A stretch of DNA of 64,000 bases from Darksidea phi (GCA_030770425.1 JASJFT010000076.1:62001-126000); one strand, 5' to 3'; positions 10,906 through 23,339 are shown, counted from the first letter of the stretch. Program-made: numbers and translations. Notes: generated by a model not told the origin, from the letters alone.

Positions 10906-12620
10906 TCATGGGACAGCGGCGGTATATAGGTAGATATAGCATAATACTAATAAGAATCGAGGTACTACAGCTCTCCGTGCCCTTGTCAAGAAAGCTCTGC
11001 TGACTCATCTAGCGACCGCGGAAAAATATTACGCACCTATCTCACCTACCGCGCTTAGCCTATTTTTAATCTATTATTTATTACTCGTACAGCCAATTAA
11101 TTCCTCTTAAGGTCCTTAGTAGCCTATCCGTCTGCGCTTTCAGTAGCACGCGAAATACCCACCTTTCACGTCGCTTCGCGCGAAACTAAGCCTCTACCCC
11201 CGGACGGAAATAAGGTATTGAAGCCAGCGGGATTCTTTCGGATCGTAGCGAGCGCGCTGTCATCGAGGGCGGCTACCCCAGACTGCAGTTGACAAGACGG
11301 GTCCGCCGCGGTAAACGGGACTTGTAGAGCGTAGACCGGTTGAGCGTGAGGGTTTGTTGCAGAGGGATAAGGAGTAGAGCGGCGCGGTATATAGTCGTCC
11401 GCGATTGCATCTACCTCTGACATCCAGAAAACTAGCATTCCTATCACCTTCTCCCAGCAATACGCTTGTTGGCTCAGGCGATGCCCAATTCCTACGTGAC
11501 GTGTGCTCTCGAACCCTGCTTCTGCTTCTGCTTCTGCTTCTGCTTCTGCTTCACCGGCATAGCTGCACAGAAATCACACGGGGCAGCGCAGCGCCCGTTC
11601 AGGAGAGTGCCTATCAAAAGGGCGTACCAGCTGTGAATAATAGCATCGCATTCACTCACATTAGTTTAGTTTGTCACACGGTTTCGACGGCACGCGGTGT
11701 TAAGAAAAAAAAAGGCGCCCCCCTCCCCCCCAAAGGTAGCGTAGCGTAGCGCAGTAGAATACCGTCAAGGGTTAAGCATGACGGTTGAGCATGACGGTTA
11801 GAAATGCCTGTTTCTGATTGGAAAAACGGAGTGAATTCCGGTTGGCGCTTTGCGCGAAAGCGGGGGCCATCACATCACTACAACCCCGAGAACGCTTACG
11901 GCATGCCACGTCGGCGAGCCCTCCGACCGAACGGCATAGCCCCCCCCCCCTCCCTACGCGAATCGAATAGAATCCTAGACACCCGACATGCTACACGATG
12001 GGTGCTACACGATACAGGAGTACTCTGACGGCCTCGTGTACTTGTCGTCTCTCTTCCAACGCTGTGGAGAAGGATTAGTCTCCCTCGCGGATAGCAGAAA
12101 GTGTGCCATGTTCAGAGGCTAGCCGGGGTAAGGGAACGGGAAACTGAAAATGGACATCGACTAGGGCCGAAAACGGGAGACAGAAACCGCGACTACGTCC
12201 TAGAATAGGTAGCAGCCGGGGTCAAGAACAGGAACCAGTAATCACGCCTGGAGCCCTGCTATTTCGAATTGGTATGCTAATCACAGAAGTCTATCGGAAG
12301 CCTTGCGGCGAAAAATGGAATTGAATAAACTTTTAGCCAGCCGTTCTGGGCCTTGTCGGTTTCCTTCCGACGCCAGCACAGTCTCGTATCGTTCGTACAA
12401 TTCACTCTAGATCGCCCTCCATGGCATATGATAATCTCTATACCCGATCCTACGTGCTCGCATTCGTTACATCTGCCGAGCACTCTAAATGAATGCCAGC
12501 CAAGAAAACCACAGCCGGACCGTATTGTCTCTTACAACCCATGCAACCTGATTCGCCCGGCCGAGAGAACGCTCGCTACACCGCTGGCCGAGCATGTATA
12601 TATACACACCGGGACTTCGC
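10906..12620. other. Gene-free, low-complexity region
   Basis: Frames here (for example 11166-11447 minus, 12353-12694 plus) are unrecognised. It holds short tandem repeats (GTAGC units near 11739, a 13-bp GAGCATGACGGTT-type duplication near 11775) and homopolymer C tracts near 11720 and 11940. Confidence 0.5.
11518..11552 (+). repeat. TTCTGC microsatellite
   Basis: About six perfect TTCTGC units in a gene-free stretch. Confidence 0.9.
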
Positions 12621-13669
12621 CTATGATTCAAGGAGAACCTGCTTCCGGCCTCTCGATTGATCGGGCGCTTTACGCTTTCGGCGTGCTCCTTTAGCACTGG
12701 CGCTTGGACTGGATGAAGGAAGGGGCGGGGCTGTGTGGTGGTGGACTCGTTTCATGTGACCGAACAGGTTGTAGCGCCTGGGGAATCCGTTTCCCGCTGC
12801 AGCACGATCGCAACCGGGAAAGACGCAAAGATGGGGCTTGGAGCCGTGACCGTACATACCGTGGGCTTCTTTCTCGTGCCTTCGAAGGCAAGCAGTGGAA
12901 GAAAACCGAGCGCCGGAGCAGGTGCTGTCCTTGCACTTGAACGGCCGCAGGTGGGAGTCCACTTGTTTGCTATTGCATAGTTGGGACCTTGTAGCATACA
13001 TCTGTTGAAGTCAACTTACTCGTAGTGGCATTTGAGCCTTGTTGGTTGGTGGTCGCACTTCGGCTGGCCCTCGAAGGGACAGTGATAAAGCTCGTCCTTT
13101 CCGGGAGTGGCTTGATACATCGGATGATCGCGACCGTGCTTGGAATCTGGCTCGTCGATGTCTGTTTCCATAGGTGATACCACGGGCTCGATGTGCGACG
13201 AATTGCATTCAGCGAGCTCTGTAGTCGCCTGCTCAGCGGACTCGGTGTACGGCGTATCAGCAACTGTCTTTCCATCGTTTTCCGCCGTTGGCGGAGGCGA
13301 TACGCTGGTGCAAGCGCTACCATAGGACGATGCTATGGAAGATGATCGGTCAGACGGGTCGGCGGAATCGCTCAGGTCCGTGAGGAAGGACAATCCTGGG
13401 TCGGTATCGAAGTCGATATCGCCCATGAAAGAAGGGTCGAGGTTGAAGACCATGTAGGATTCTGGGTCGTGGTCGAAGACTAAATCGTCTATGGAAGAGG
13501 GGCCGGGGTCGGAGCCTAAATTCGCTACGGGGAAGAGAGACTTGAGTAGCTCGGCGTTAGTTTGTTTCTCCACGTTGCAAGGCATCGCCGAACTTACGCA
13601 GTGTGGGCATGACGAGGCGAGGCAATTATTGCCAGCGCAGTACCCAAACTCCTCATAGTGCATATCCAT
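12621..13669 (-). CDS. C2H2 zinc-finger protein, putative transcription factor
   Basis: Two exons, 13669-13020 and 12969-12621, are joined by a 50-bp intron, giving 332 residues. Residues 1-190 are acidic and Ser-rich with a Cys-rich start (CLASSCPHC) and several Asp-Pro dipeptides, plausibly an activation region. The C-terminal third has zinc-finger-like segments: YHCPFEGQPKC with a split His pair across the intron, FKCKDSTCSGARFSSTACLRRHEKEAH, and LCVFPGCDRAA..FPRRYNLFGHMKRVH. A basic tail (ARRKRKAPDQSRGRKQ) looks like a nuclear localisation signal. The arrangement fits the short fungal C2H2 proteins that act as DNA-binding regulators. Target genes cannot be inferred. It is divergent from the gene at 14670, with about 1 kb between. 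Confidence 0.85.
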
Positions 13670-14669
13670 GGCGAAAGCAGATGCAATGCGCTGTTTTGAA
13701 GCTGCTAAGCGGCGCCGGACAGAAGGGGGAGGGTTTTGGAAGTCGACGATGATCTCCTGGGGCGGCGTAAGTCCATCGGGGAATTACCTAGCTACCCCTC
13801 ACATGTCTTGGCGCGGGGCGTTCCTTGCGTCGGGTGCACCCCGGCAAAGAAAGCGCGATAACACCACGCATGTCATCCATCCAACGTCCGCCCACGCCAA
13901 CGTCCCGCATGTAAGTGCGACGTGGATCCCGCAGTCGTCGTAACGTGCATCTCCGAGCAGCCGATGAATCCTCAAGCCCAGGTCGTACAATAACCTGCGG
14001 CCTCGAAACAGGACCCAGAAAGCGCGCCAAGGCCCCGACAACGGGAACCGCAGATATGGCCCATGGCGCGACATCATACTCTATCATGGATGTAGTGAGT
14101 GGAATGCCGCTATCAGCGCAGGCCAGTTTTATACTGTGGGCGGTAGTGTGGGTGTGCTCATTCATCGCTACCGCTGTTGGAGTCTCCCAACGCTCTGCGG
14201 CTCGGGAGCACATGTCATTGCTCGTCGCCTATTAATATCGGCCCCGAGCTCGGCGCGTTGTTGTGCGAGGGGATTCGAAAGCTCGTACAGCGATGCTATC
14301 GGGCGAGGGGCGGCCCCGACGAAGGGCTTCTGGCGCTGGGCTGGTTTATCGGCCGGTCTGGCAGTATTCGTTCATAGCCATCAGCCCGCTTGCGTTCGAG
14401 GCCGGTCCGGCAACCAATGCGCTGTGGGTAGGTAATACTTCAATCCGATGGCGTACATTGATATACGCGGATTGGAGCGGTGGACCTGGTTGGTGTCCGC
14501 GGATGATGGTGGATACAAGGTTGGGCAAGGCGCCAGATCAACGCCAAGCTGGGATATACTCGGCACACGGGTAGCTCGCCGATCGGTCCTCATCGCCTTT
14601 GTCTCTCCAACAGAATTGCGCCGCTAGCCCTTCATATAATAGCGACTAGTCGGACTGTCGTCGCTCTCA
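13670..14669. other. Divergent intergenic region, GC-rich
   Basis: About 1 kb separates the 5' ends of the zinc-finger gene and the small gene at 14670. Overlapping frames on all strands reflect high GC and none is recognised. It presumably holds both promoters. Confidence 0.5.
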
Positions 14670-15246
14670 ATGCTCGCTAGATTTCGCCTCGCGGCTGCGC
14701 GAGCTGCGCATGCCGCCACCGCACGACCGTTCTCCGCTCCGAGACCCTTCCGTACCCCAATCGGGCGCCCCGCCGTTACTACGAGAGCTTGTCACGGCGC
14801 GACCGCTGAGTTCACCAATCTTGGGCCAGACGGCACCCTCGTTACGAAAGAAGTCTCTATCCGAGTTGGCGACCCTGGAGAAGCTTATGTGTTGATTCCC
14901 ACAGAAGTTGGCCTTGCTCTACAGGCTGGCAGCTATCTCACTAATAGCGTGTCGGTCCTCCCCAAGCGCCCGGACCGGTTTGCGTTGTGCTACTTTCACG
15001 ATACCCAACACTTCGCCCTTGGTAACCGCCCACCCTCTGGTGTCTAATTGTTGCTAATTTCCTGATCTTTAGAATCGTCGCCCGGCTGCCCCCGCCTAGT
15101 TATTCCTCAACAGCTTCCTCGCCAGTCTACCGCGAATACGAGTCGGGCAACGCTGTATCTCTATGGCGTGATGCATACAATCGCTTTGGATGGAACTGCA
15201 GATGGTACCTCGCCCTAGCCCCCATACCACCATTTAGCGTATGCTG
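14670..15246 (+). CDS. Hypothetical protein with mitochondrial-type presequence
   Basis: The frame from 14670 opens with an Arg/Ala-rich, acid-free stretch (MLARFRLAAARAAHAATARP), typical of a mitochondrial targeting peptide. It then gives a well-behaved sequence up to about 15020. A GTAACC donor (about 15021) or GTGTCT donor with the CTTTAG acceptor at 15071 would remove the stop at 15045. Downstream, 15072-15246 carries a second good frame (SSPVYREYESGNAVSLWRDA). That frame does not join in phase with either donor, so the exact splice, or a small frameshift, is unresolved. No family recognised. Confidence 0.4.
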
Positions 15247-15444
15247 ATAAAAGGCAGCGGCATTTGCGGAAATTGCCAGTACTATAGGACCAGAGCTCGG
15301 AGAGGTGTTTGATAAGTTAAAGGATATGTGATTTTCAACGACGAGGATGGTCCATATACCTCTCCCGCCACCACATCCAAAAGAAAGTCTCGTTATGAAA
15401 AAGATTCTACGCAACGAAAATCGCGTAAAGACCATCACGACACA

Positions 15445-15560
15445 AAACCTTGAAAAGCAAGAAGGTTGTTGGTTGCAGTCATTGCCTGGGGCGCACGTCA
15501 AACGGCCCGAGCCTCATGCAAGAGGGCGTGGCGCGTGCTGTGGCGTTGAGGAAGGAGCTG
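15445..15560 (+). repeat. Dispersed repeat B, 3' half
   Basis: It shares CAAGAAGGTTGTTGGTTGCA, GTCATTGCCT and GCCCGAGCCTCATG.AAGAGGGCGTGGCGCGTG with 49080-49215. It lies just upstream of the Doc/Fic gene. Confidence 0.8.
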
Positions 15561-15738
15561 CTTATGTAAAGCCAGCATGACGTCAAGAAGGCACCGGCCT
15601 GTTTCCTCAACAATAAACTACTCATCCCCACCGGCTGATAGTAAGCACTCACATGTAGAAGCTACTTAAATAGCGCCAACATGCTAACGGGCGTGCACAG
15701 ATCCGCAACTGAAACCAAGCCAGCGAGCCGCCTCAACA

Positions 15739-16155
15739 ATGGCCTCCAACGTCGTCAAGTTCCGCTTCCTGACCGCCGCTCAGGTCATACGTCTTCACAC
15801 CACCCTGATCATCAACGCCCAACCCACTCAGCCGTCTATGTTGGAATCGGCGGTGTAGTCGCCAATCAACATCAAGTACTACGCCAACCAACAGAACGTG
15901 TTCCAGCTTGCAGCAAGCCTCTCCGAAAAGATCATGAAGAACCATGCCTTCCAGGACGGGAACGAACGCACGGCGCTTGCGGCGGCAGATATGTTTTTGA
16001 AGATCAAAGGGTACAAACTCCAAGCGATGTCCCTGCAGACCGGTGCTGCAAACCAACCGCTGGAAAAGGCTCTTGTTGACGTTTGTACGGACGAGTGGAC
16101 GGCCGAGCAACTGGGTCAATTGTATCAGCAGATAGCTACCGAGATTGACGAGTAG
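15739..16155 (+). pseudogene. Doc/Fic-family gene with one in-frame stop
   Basis: Fic/Doc enzymes transfer AMP or phosphate from a nucleotide to a target protein; in bacteria Doc is the toxin of the Phd-Doc pair. This single-exon frame of 138 codons has the Doc-type size (about 126 residues) and the Fic core at about residues 77-90 with His, Phe, Gly-Asn and Arg in place (HAFQDGNERT). The usual downstream helix (ALAAADMFLKIKGY) follows. An N-terminal Doc-like helix starts at 15739. One TAG (15856-15858) interrupts an otherwise continuous frame between a LESAV motif and its expected continuation. No plausible intron removes it. No antitoxin (Phd) partner is visible. It is either a recently dead gene, a readthrough codon or a base error. 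The closest in-frame restart after the stop is a GTG at 15898. Confidence 0.8.
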
Positions 16156-16229
16156 ACCCAAGCCTCGTCTCCCTGTGGGGTATACCGCCTTCCGATCCGT
16201 CAATACTTGACAAGAGGCAACACGGCATC

Positions 16230-16709
16230 ATGGACTCCGGCAGCTCACCAGACTTTGCATCTCCACCGCTGGGACTTGCACTCCCGTACGTGTTCCCTAC
16301 ACCTAGCCTTCACTTGCTAACTGGTACCCGTAGAAAACGGCGCAAGCGGTCTATCTCTCCGCCGCCGGATACAGACAAGAACCCCTCTTCCGCTACGATA
16401 CCCCATCTTAGGGCACAAATGCCTTCCGAGCCGCCGGAATCTCTAGAAGCCATCACAACTGTCTTGCGGGCCGAAGCGTCCCATCTTCTCTCAGTTGGAG
16501 TAGTCGATTGTTTCGATGTAGGCCTTTTCCAAGATCATAATGCGACGGTCAAGAATGACGCAACCTACGAGACCAAGTGGGCGAAGGAGACGCAGAGTAG
16601 ATACAACTCCCTGAAGTGGTGCTATACTACCTTCAAGGGCCGCGAGACATGGAGCAAGGACTCGGAGATTCAGTCGATCTGGGATGATATCATCGGTAAG
16701 AGCCAATGA
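16230..16709 (+). CDS. Hypothetical small protein with basic motif
   Basis: The frame is open without splicing, but a clear intron is present at 16286-16333 (GTACGT donor, TTGCTAAC branch-like box, CGTAG acceptor, 48 bp). Splicing gives 143 residues, with MDSGSSPDFASPPLGL leading into PKRRKRSISPPP, a likely nuclear localisation signal. The C-terminal half is a compact, Trp-containing segment (KWCYTTFKGRETWSKDSEI) that may be folded. It lies 75 bp downstream of the Doc/Fic frame on the same strand. I do not recognise the family. Confidence 0.6.
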   Translation: MDSGSSPDFASPPLGLALPYVFPTPSLHLLTGTRRKRRKRSISPPPDTDKNPSSATIPHLRAQMPSEPPESLEAITTVLRAEASHLLSVGVVDCFDVGLFQDHNATVKNDATYETKWAKETQSRYNSLKWCYTTFKGRETWSKDSEIQSIWDDIIGKSQ

Positions 16710-16929
16710 TCATGGTTCTGGGCTTTCTAGGAGGGGATATACGTGCTTCTGTTCCGCGTCGTTTATTACGGGAAAGGAGCTAGGCATCGGGATATCTCAC
16801 AGCCCGGGGTTGGGATGAGCTTCTGGAACGTGGGACGAAAAAACTCCAGCGCCTCCGAATTTCCGTACCAGCAGCTGTTGGAGTTGCGCATACGGCCGTC
16901 ACCGCCATCCGGATGGCATGAAGGCTACG

Positions 16930-17220
16930 CCGACGCCAGCCCCTCGAAGAGTAGCACCAGGACAAGGTCGCGTTCGACGACTTCCTCGGCCATGTTTTGG
17001 CCATGCAGGAGGCGCGACAAGGGAGGGCGACAGCGATATAGAGAGCGACTAGGCGTGGCACGTCTGGAAACGGTAAGACGTTGTCGTGCGACGACGTTGG
17101 GCGGCGGTTCAAGGTACACCAGGGTGAGGTTTTGGATGTGTATTTTTACAATAAAAGGCTGCTACAAGAGGTTGTGGAGTTGGAGTGGGTATACCTGCTG
17201 TGCCCGCTTGACTATTAGTA
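16930..17220 (+). pseudogene. Unidentified coding relic
   Basis: Two coherent frame segments, HQDKVAFDDFLGHVLAMQEA and KVHQGEVLDVYFYNKRLLQE, are broken by stops and a frame change within 300 bp. They read like parts of one former protein, but I cannot name it. Confidence 0.35.
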
Positions 17221-17853
17221 GCTTATGTCATTGAATCACACCAGCCCCACCCACCAGCAGAACCGCTGGCTACTACCAACTCTGCGCTTTGCCTGAGATC
17301 CATGCACACTTGCCGAGACGATCTATGAAAGCACGAGCTTTGTGTTGTAATAGGGACCAATTCACGGTATCAAACGGCGTACCCAAGATCGCGATGTCGT
17401 ACTTTCCAACTTCTTCGGTCCCTCCAGCCAGACAATGCACATACGGCAAATTAGCGTAGGTCGTCAGTTCAGCTATTTTACGTCGGCTGTGATGAATCTA
17501 TACCAGCTCGGGTCTGTACTGGCCGTTGCACCAATGTCCGCGTCTTAATGATTGCTGGGCCTCGAGGGCTTTTGTACTCGGCTTCCGGGCGCATCCTTTC
17601 GGCGGGGTTGGCGGAGCTGGCGGAGCTGGAGGATGGTGTTGATGATCCGCGTTCGGGGGTTATCCATCCCGAGCCATATATGGCATAATGATTTCTAAGC
17701 ACACCTTTGCTTATGCACCTGGTAATATCTACATAATCTACCGACTAGATTATATAGCATAGACGTATCCATCACCACCTACGCCTCCTCCCTTGCACTT
17801 GTTTTAATTTCTTTATTTTCATTTTTGCTACGGGCCGGCTCTCCTGTTTCCAT

Positions 17854-19319
17854 TCAGACGCTAGGGGGGCCATTCACCAACTCGATGTCCGAGTCAGATC
17901 GTTCAGTGCGGTAAACATTCACATCGGTAGACTTCGAGATGACACCAAATGGAAGGCTGCCAGACTTTTGGTGCCGGTTGGAGCTGTTGTGTAAGTACCC
18001 TTTTCCCGGACCGTCACTGCCATAATGACCCTTGCTCGCGTAGCTGCTGAGGTCGCGGAAGCGCCTCAATGCCTTATGCAGGATCGCATGCATGGCCGGC
18101 ATACAGGCCACGACCGTAAAGAGGTTGGATTCGGTCGCGCACCAATAAAGGCCCGAAGTGTTGTCGTCTGTGAAACATGATATTAGCGGTCAAGTGGACA
18201 ACGGTCGACGAGGTGGATACATACAGGTTGGGTTTTGCGTCTGAGCAAAGCGCACAAAGGCCCAGAGGCGGAGGCAGCTGACAACCGTAATGATGAAACC
18301 GACACAAAACATGGACATTATCTGGACCTTCTTCTTCTTCGACATGTTGAGTTTGGCCAGCATGGGCAAGGGCAGACTCAGAATAGCCAAGTCGAGAAAG
18401 ATCTCAACCGCGCCGCGAATGAAGCCGAACAGACGCACGTCGACACCGCACCTTCCGGACATCTCGCCCCTCCAGCCGTCCCAGAAGAAGGAGATGGGCG
18501 TGCACTGGAAGATCATAGCAAATGCGTTTCCGAGTCCGAAGCAGGTGACGAGTCCTGCCAGAACCCAGACAGTGAGGCGCAGCTTGGGGTCGGTCATGAT
18601 GCGGAGGTAGAATGCGAGGATGGAGAGCTGACACAGGGCTTCGGCGATCATGTACATGAAGTAGGCGACGTACAGCCACTTCAAGCTGGTGGTGATGTTA
18701 TGGGGTGCAATGCCCCATATGTCCCTCCCAAACCCCAAATGAGCAGCTACGATGACAGGCGCATTCATTCCGATTGACGAGACCTACAGGTCGACATTCA
18801 TCAGCATACTTTCCAACACAAGCCAGCATGAAGAAATGGTTGCATACTCCCGAGAGGCCAATCAACAAGTCGTCCCATCCGAGCTTCGCATTCGCCGACG
18901 CGGCCCGATCAACCAGCCGCATAATAACCATCAACATGGCTAGGCTTCCGATAGATGCGACGACTCCCATCAACGTGGCGCTCTGATCGCGCACCGGCAT
19001 GCCGCACGCCGCGTAAGTCTCGTTGGTAGACTGCAGCACCTCGACTACGGAACAATTGGCCGCATTGCAAGCCCCGGTAGCTGCCATGAAGTTTACATCG
19101 GTACAGAGGCAGTTGAAGTCGGTGGGTGAGCACGTCGTCGTAGGCAAGGTAGCTGCGAGACATCGCACCTGGGATTTCGGACCGTCAGCAGTCCATTATG
19201 AATGGTGGAGGCGGAGGTAGACATACAGCGCAATCGGGTAGCCGGTCCAAGAAGTCTTGCTGGGCAAAGGCACCCGTCAAGAACACCGTGAGTGATAGGA
19301 GGACGCCGAGCATCTTCAT
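17854..19319 (-). CDS. CFEM-domain, seven-helix (Pth11-like) receptor
   Basis: A four-exon gene of 428 residues: exons 19319-19227, 19168-18848, 18783-18225 and 18167-17854, with introns of 57-64 bp. Order: signal peptide (MKMLGVLLSLTVFLTGAFA), CFEM domain with eight spaced cysteines (LPDCA..CLAA..CSPTDFNCLCTD..CNAANCS..ACG), then seven hydrophobic helices of the fungal rhodopsin-like integral membrane domain. Family markers include RLVDRAASANAKLGWDDLLI, GFGRDIWGI and LYVAYFMYMIAEALCQLSIL. The tail is cytosolic and Ser-rich. Pth11 of Magnaporthe is the reference for this class, which senses surface or host cues; the ligand here is unknown. Every junction keeps frame and the total length is normal. 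Confidence 0.92.
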
Positions 19320-20607
19320 GGTAACCGCGGCTGACAATGTCAACGGAGTGGGCGGCGTCAAAATCCGTCACCAGAACTGTCTGGAGACGGCATCAGGCCT
19401 GATAAATGTTGGGGCTTCTTGCCCACGAAGCCACAGGAGGAAGAAGCCTAGCTTCGGATGATCCATTCTCGACCGCTGTTGGTTGAAGCGATTCACCCGC
19501 TCTTGGGCCGCTATACCTCCTAGGGCAGCAACCAAACTCAAAAACATCGATCCTTTACGGCATCGAGCATGGCGTCGACACAGACCTGGCTTACACCGTT
19601 CATGCTTTCGGCTGATAGTCTAAGCGGCTCAACAGCCGAAACAACGGAGCACCGCGGACCCATATCCTCGCGACTTGGAAGTCCGAATACCGTAAAAAGC
19701 GGGTATTGTGCCCACTCCATTATCACCCCCGGTCATGCTAATACGCCCAGTCCCCAAGCGACCTCCAAGTTCTGTACGACTCCCTGAGTATCACGCCCAC
19801 CCTTACGCCCAGGACGTTTGACCCCGATTTCACGGTAGGACCTCACGAACAGCGGTTAGCTTGATATACGGCTGATCTGCAATGAGGCGCTACACATGAG
19901 TCGGCTCGGGGCTTTTGCCGGTGAATTTCCAAATATTCGGGGCTCGCTAAACCGACTTGGCGTAGCGGTCAAAACGTTTGGTGTTTTCATTGCTTCCTCG
20001 GCGATTCTTCGGCCCTACTCTGCAGCATGCTAGTCAGGATTTACATCCTCCGCGGGCGGGGCTCTAGGCCCGGACGGGCGTTATTAATGGGCGGCTCCAC
20101 AAGAGGCCCAGCGAGCATCCAACGAGCAAACTTTTTTTCTCTTACAGGCTTCGATCGCGTGAGTCAGGTGGCGTCAGCATGCTCAACGTCCTATTCGGTA
20201 TTAGCCGTGAAAAGGATTTTTATCGACCTCGAAGGCCAATTTTTATCGACCTCGAAGGCCATTCTTTGTCTTTTGGTTTTGGAAGAAAAGAGGGGGCATA
20301 AGAATAACACTAATGCAGCTCGGCATCAGACGAAGAAGGCGTGGTTTTAGGGCGTTGTTCTCGGGGCGTTGAAGGGCTAGTTTACGTCCTGCTCCCGTAT
20401 CTCCCGTTTCTCCTAACCGCTATCGTCCCATACCCCGCGGATTGTGCGCCTCCTGACACGACAACCGCGGTTTTAAGGGTCTTGAGCCTCTGCTCGCCAC
20501 TGACAAAATGATTTAAACTCCCATAGGCCAACATAGTTGAGCGCTGCACCTCTGATTTTCTTCTCTCCATATCCTCAGCTCGGACTTCTTGGCTCACCGC
20601 AGTCACT
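19320..20607. other. Intergenic between divergent receptor and P450 genes
   Basis: No convincing gene. A 22-bp tandem duplication (TTTTTATCGACCTCGAAGGC twice) lies at about 20217-20262. The right part presumably holds the P450 promoter. Confidence 0.55.
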
Positions 20608-22345
20608 ATGGCTGTCGCGTCGTCCACTGGTCTTATCGTCCTGCTCAGTATCGTCGCTGCATACATCATCAACCGCCTAGTACGATCGAAAGATCATGAC
20701 TTGCCGCTTCCTCCGGGTCCCAAAGGTCTCCCTCTTGTTGGCAACGTCAATGACCTGCCAGAGCCTGGAATGCTGGAGTGCCACCACTGGCTAAAGCATA
20801 AGGATCTTTATGGCCCAATCAGCTCTATTACCGTACTCGGCCAGACCTTTGTGATCATCAATGACGCGCAAATCGCGCTTGAGCTTTTGAGAGACAGATC
20901 GGCTATGCACTCTGCTCGCCCGCACATGGTTTTCAGTAGTGACATGTACGCTTAGCCTAATGACAATGCAATCACGTGAGTTGCTGACGAAGTGCCTAGG
21001 ATCGGATGGAAAAACACGCTTGCTTTCAGCGGATACACCGATACCTTCAAGATCCATAGAAAGAACATCGCCAAAGTCGCCAGCAGCAATGTCTCCCTCT
21101 CGGTGTTTGATCGCGTCCAAGAAGAAGAGGCCGTGCACTTCCTTCTCAACGTATTGGACTCTCCGGAGAATCTGTTTGATCACATCAAAAAGGAAGCCGG
21201 CGCAGTTATACTCAAAGTCACCTACGGCTACACAGCCGAGGCCCATGGCAAAGACCCTTTTGTTGACATGGCCGGCAAAACTATGCACGAATTCGCTGAA
21301 GCAACAGTGCCTGGCAAGTGGGCCGTGGATATCATGCCTTTTTGTAAGTGCCTATGAGCAGACGCGCGGCATGTCTAACAAACCAAGTGAGATATGCACC
21401 GGATTGGTTGCCTGGCACTAGCTTTAAGGAGACTGCTCGTCAAATGGCTGCTCAATTGAAGCAAACCACGGAACAGCCTTACGAGTTTGTCAAGCAGCAA
21501 ATGCGCGAGGGGAAGCACAAAACATCTTTCCTGTCGCAGGCCATCGAGAACATCGGTTCTGACGCCGATATGGAGCGTATCCATAAGTGGTCGGCGTCTT
21601 CTATGTACTTGGGCGGCGCTGACACGACCGTCTCCTCCCTAATGACATTTTTCCTAGCCATGACCATGTTTCCAGAAGTACAGAAGAAGGCTCAAGAAGA
21701 GCTCGACCGCGTCACTGGAGGTAGCCGACTACCCGTCAGCGCTGATCGCGAGAGCCTGCCCTATATCGAAGCAATCATGAAAGAAACGCACCGCTGGCAC
21801 CCTGTTGCGCCTATGGCTTTACCCCACTGCAGCACCAAGGAGGATGTCATTCGAGGATACAGGATCCCCAAGGGCGCGCTCCTACTCCCAAATAACTGGT
21901 ATTGCCCACCTCCCACTTAAACCTACACATCCACTGACAATGCCATAGGTGGTTCACGCATGACCCCTCCGTCTATCCCGAACCCATGACCTTCCTCCCC
22001 GAACGGCACCTCGACACGCCCACCCACGCAGCCGAGCCCGACCCGCGCAACTGGATCTTCGGGTATGGCCGACGCGTGTGTCCCGGCCGTTACCTAGCCG
22101 ACAACGCGCTATTCATCACCATCGCGCAGTCGCTGGCCGTGTTCAAGATCGCAAAACTCGTGGAGAATGGCAAGGTGGTGGAGCCGGAACTCAAGTTCGA
22201 GCCTGGTGTTGTTAGCCACCCGGTCCCGTATCGCACATCGATCACACTGAGGAGTGAGAAGCATAGGGAGTTGATTCAGAAGGCGGAAATGGACTACCCA
22301 TGGCAGAAGAGCGACGCGAAGATCTTGGAGACTGTGAAGTGGTAG
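20608..22345 (+). CDS. Cytochrome P450 monooxygenase
   Basis: A microsomal P450 of 529 residues. Exons are 20608-20945, 21000-21343, 21388-21898 and 21949-22345, with introns of 44-54 bp. It has an N-terminal membrane anchor (STGLIVLLSIVAAYIINRLV), then the Pro-rich hinge LPLPPGPKGLPLVGN. The I-helix oxygen-binding motif is GGADTT, the K-helix is KETHR, then FLPERH, and the haem-binding loop FGYGRRVCPGR holds the cysteine ligand. The sequence resembles fungal enzymes of the O-methylsterigmatocystin oxidoreductase type, which also act on many other hydrophobic substrates. There is no polyketide or peptide synthase nearby, so the substrate is open. All catalytic residues and all splice phases are intact. 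Confidence 0.94.
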
Positions 22346-23339
22346 ACGGACGACGGCCGTGTCCCCTTAGATTTTTCCGGTATATATTTTCGCCGATCAA
22401 CACGATGATGCCGCGGAAGTTCCCGGCTTAGCGCCGACACTGGGAGACGAAGAGATCTTCATTAAAGCCCTCCCCACTCCCCACCTGACGCTCGAATCTT
22501 TCTCTGAACTCGTGACTATCAATCATCGTGGATCGTTGCTGCTCATTTCTACGCCCGTCTTGCTTCGTCGCATCATTTCGGGCAGTAGGGCGCAGCAAGA
22601 AAGAAGGAGACCGAAAAACTCTTTCCGACGGTATATTGAGACGGAAAACCAATACTATATTCACAAGCTGCATATCGGCCAGCTACTAAGCTTGATAGAT
22701 ACCGAGCCCGATACTGGTTTCAGCTGGGCGTAGCTAGATCTATAAGACGTGCAGTAATTAGTACAAAAATCGATTATCCCAATCTAGCAACCAACCTATA
22801 GTTACCTACATATTTACAAACTAAAAACTTCTAGGGATGTCCTAGTTCTATCGGACCGACGACGGTATTGGTCTGGACTTTTTACAGTGGGAGTTCCTTT
22901 TTCTTTTTATAACATCGGACCGACTGTATGTTACTATGTTACTACGCCCCCCGCCCCTTGCTCGCTCCGCAATACCGGTAACCGCCGTCGTCGACTAATA
23001 CCTAAAACGGTAATAATTGATAATATTAGCTTAATTACCCCAGCCGACTGGTTCTTCCCGGAGCTCTCCGATAAGCTTTCCGATAAGCTTTGAGAATTAG
23101 TTTAGTACTTTGTTAGATAGGATCGTTGAGGTTTTCGGCCCATCTCTGTGATTAGCTCGATCGGGCATCTTCCGTTCTGATTCTAATTGGCGGCGTTTAG
23201 ATGGACTTTCACATGGAGTTTATGCAGGGCCATGCATGCTGATCGGCGCGTTTGTTCTGGTTGGAATGATATCCCGTTGCGAACGCCACCCCCCCACCCT
23301 TTCGCTTGACACCCTAGCAGCAGATCTGAACACAACGTA
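22346..23339. other. AT-rich gene-free spacer
   Basis: No gene recognised. A short direct duplication (CCGATAAGCTTT twice) sits near 23070-23092. The AT-rich stretch 22740-22860 looks like decayed repeat. Confidence 0.5.

Noticed and set aside
12704..12980. Plus-strand frames over the zinc-finger exon
   Set aside because: Antisense shadows in GC-rich coding sequence.
16743..17234. 163-codon plus-strand frame
   Set aside because: Composition is Arg/Ser/Cys-rich without motifs. Other frames in the same stretch look more like a former gene and are reported as a relic.
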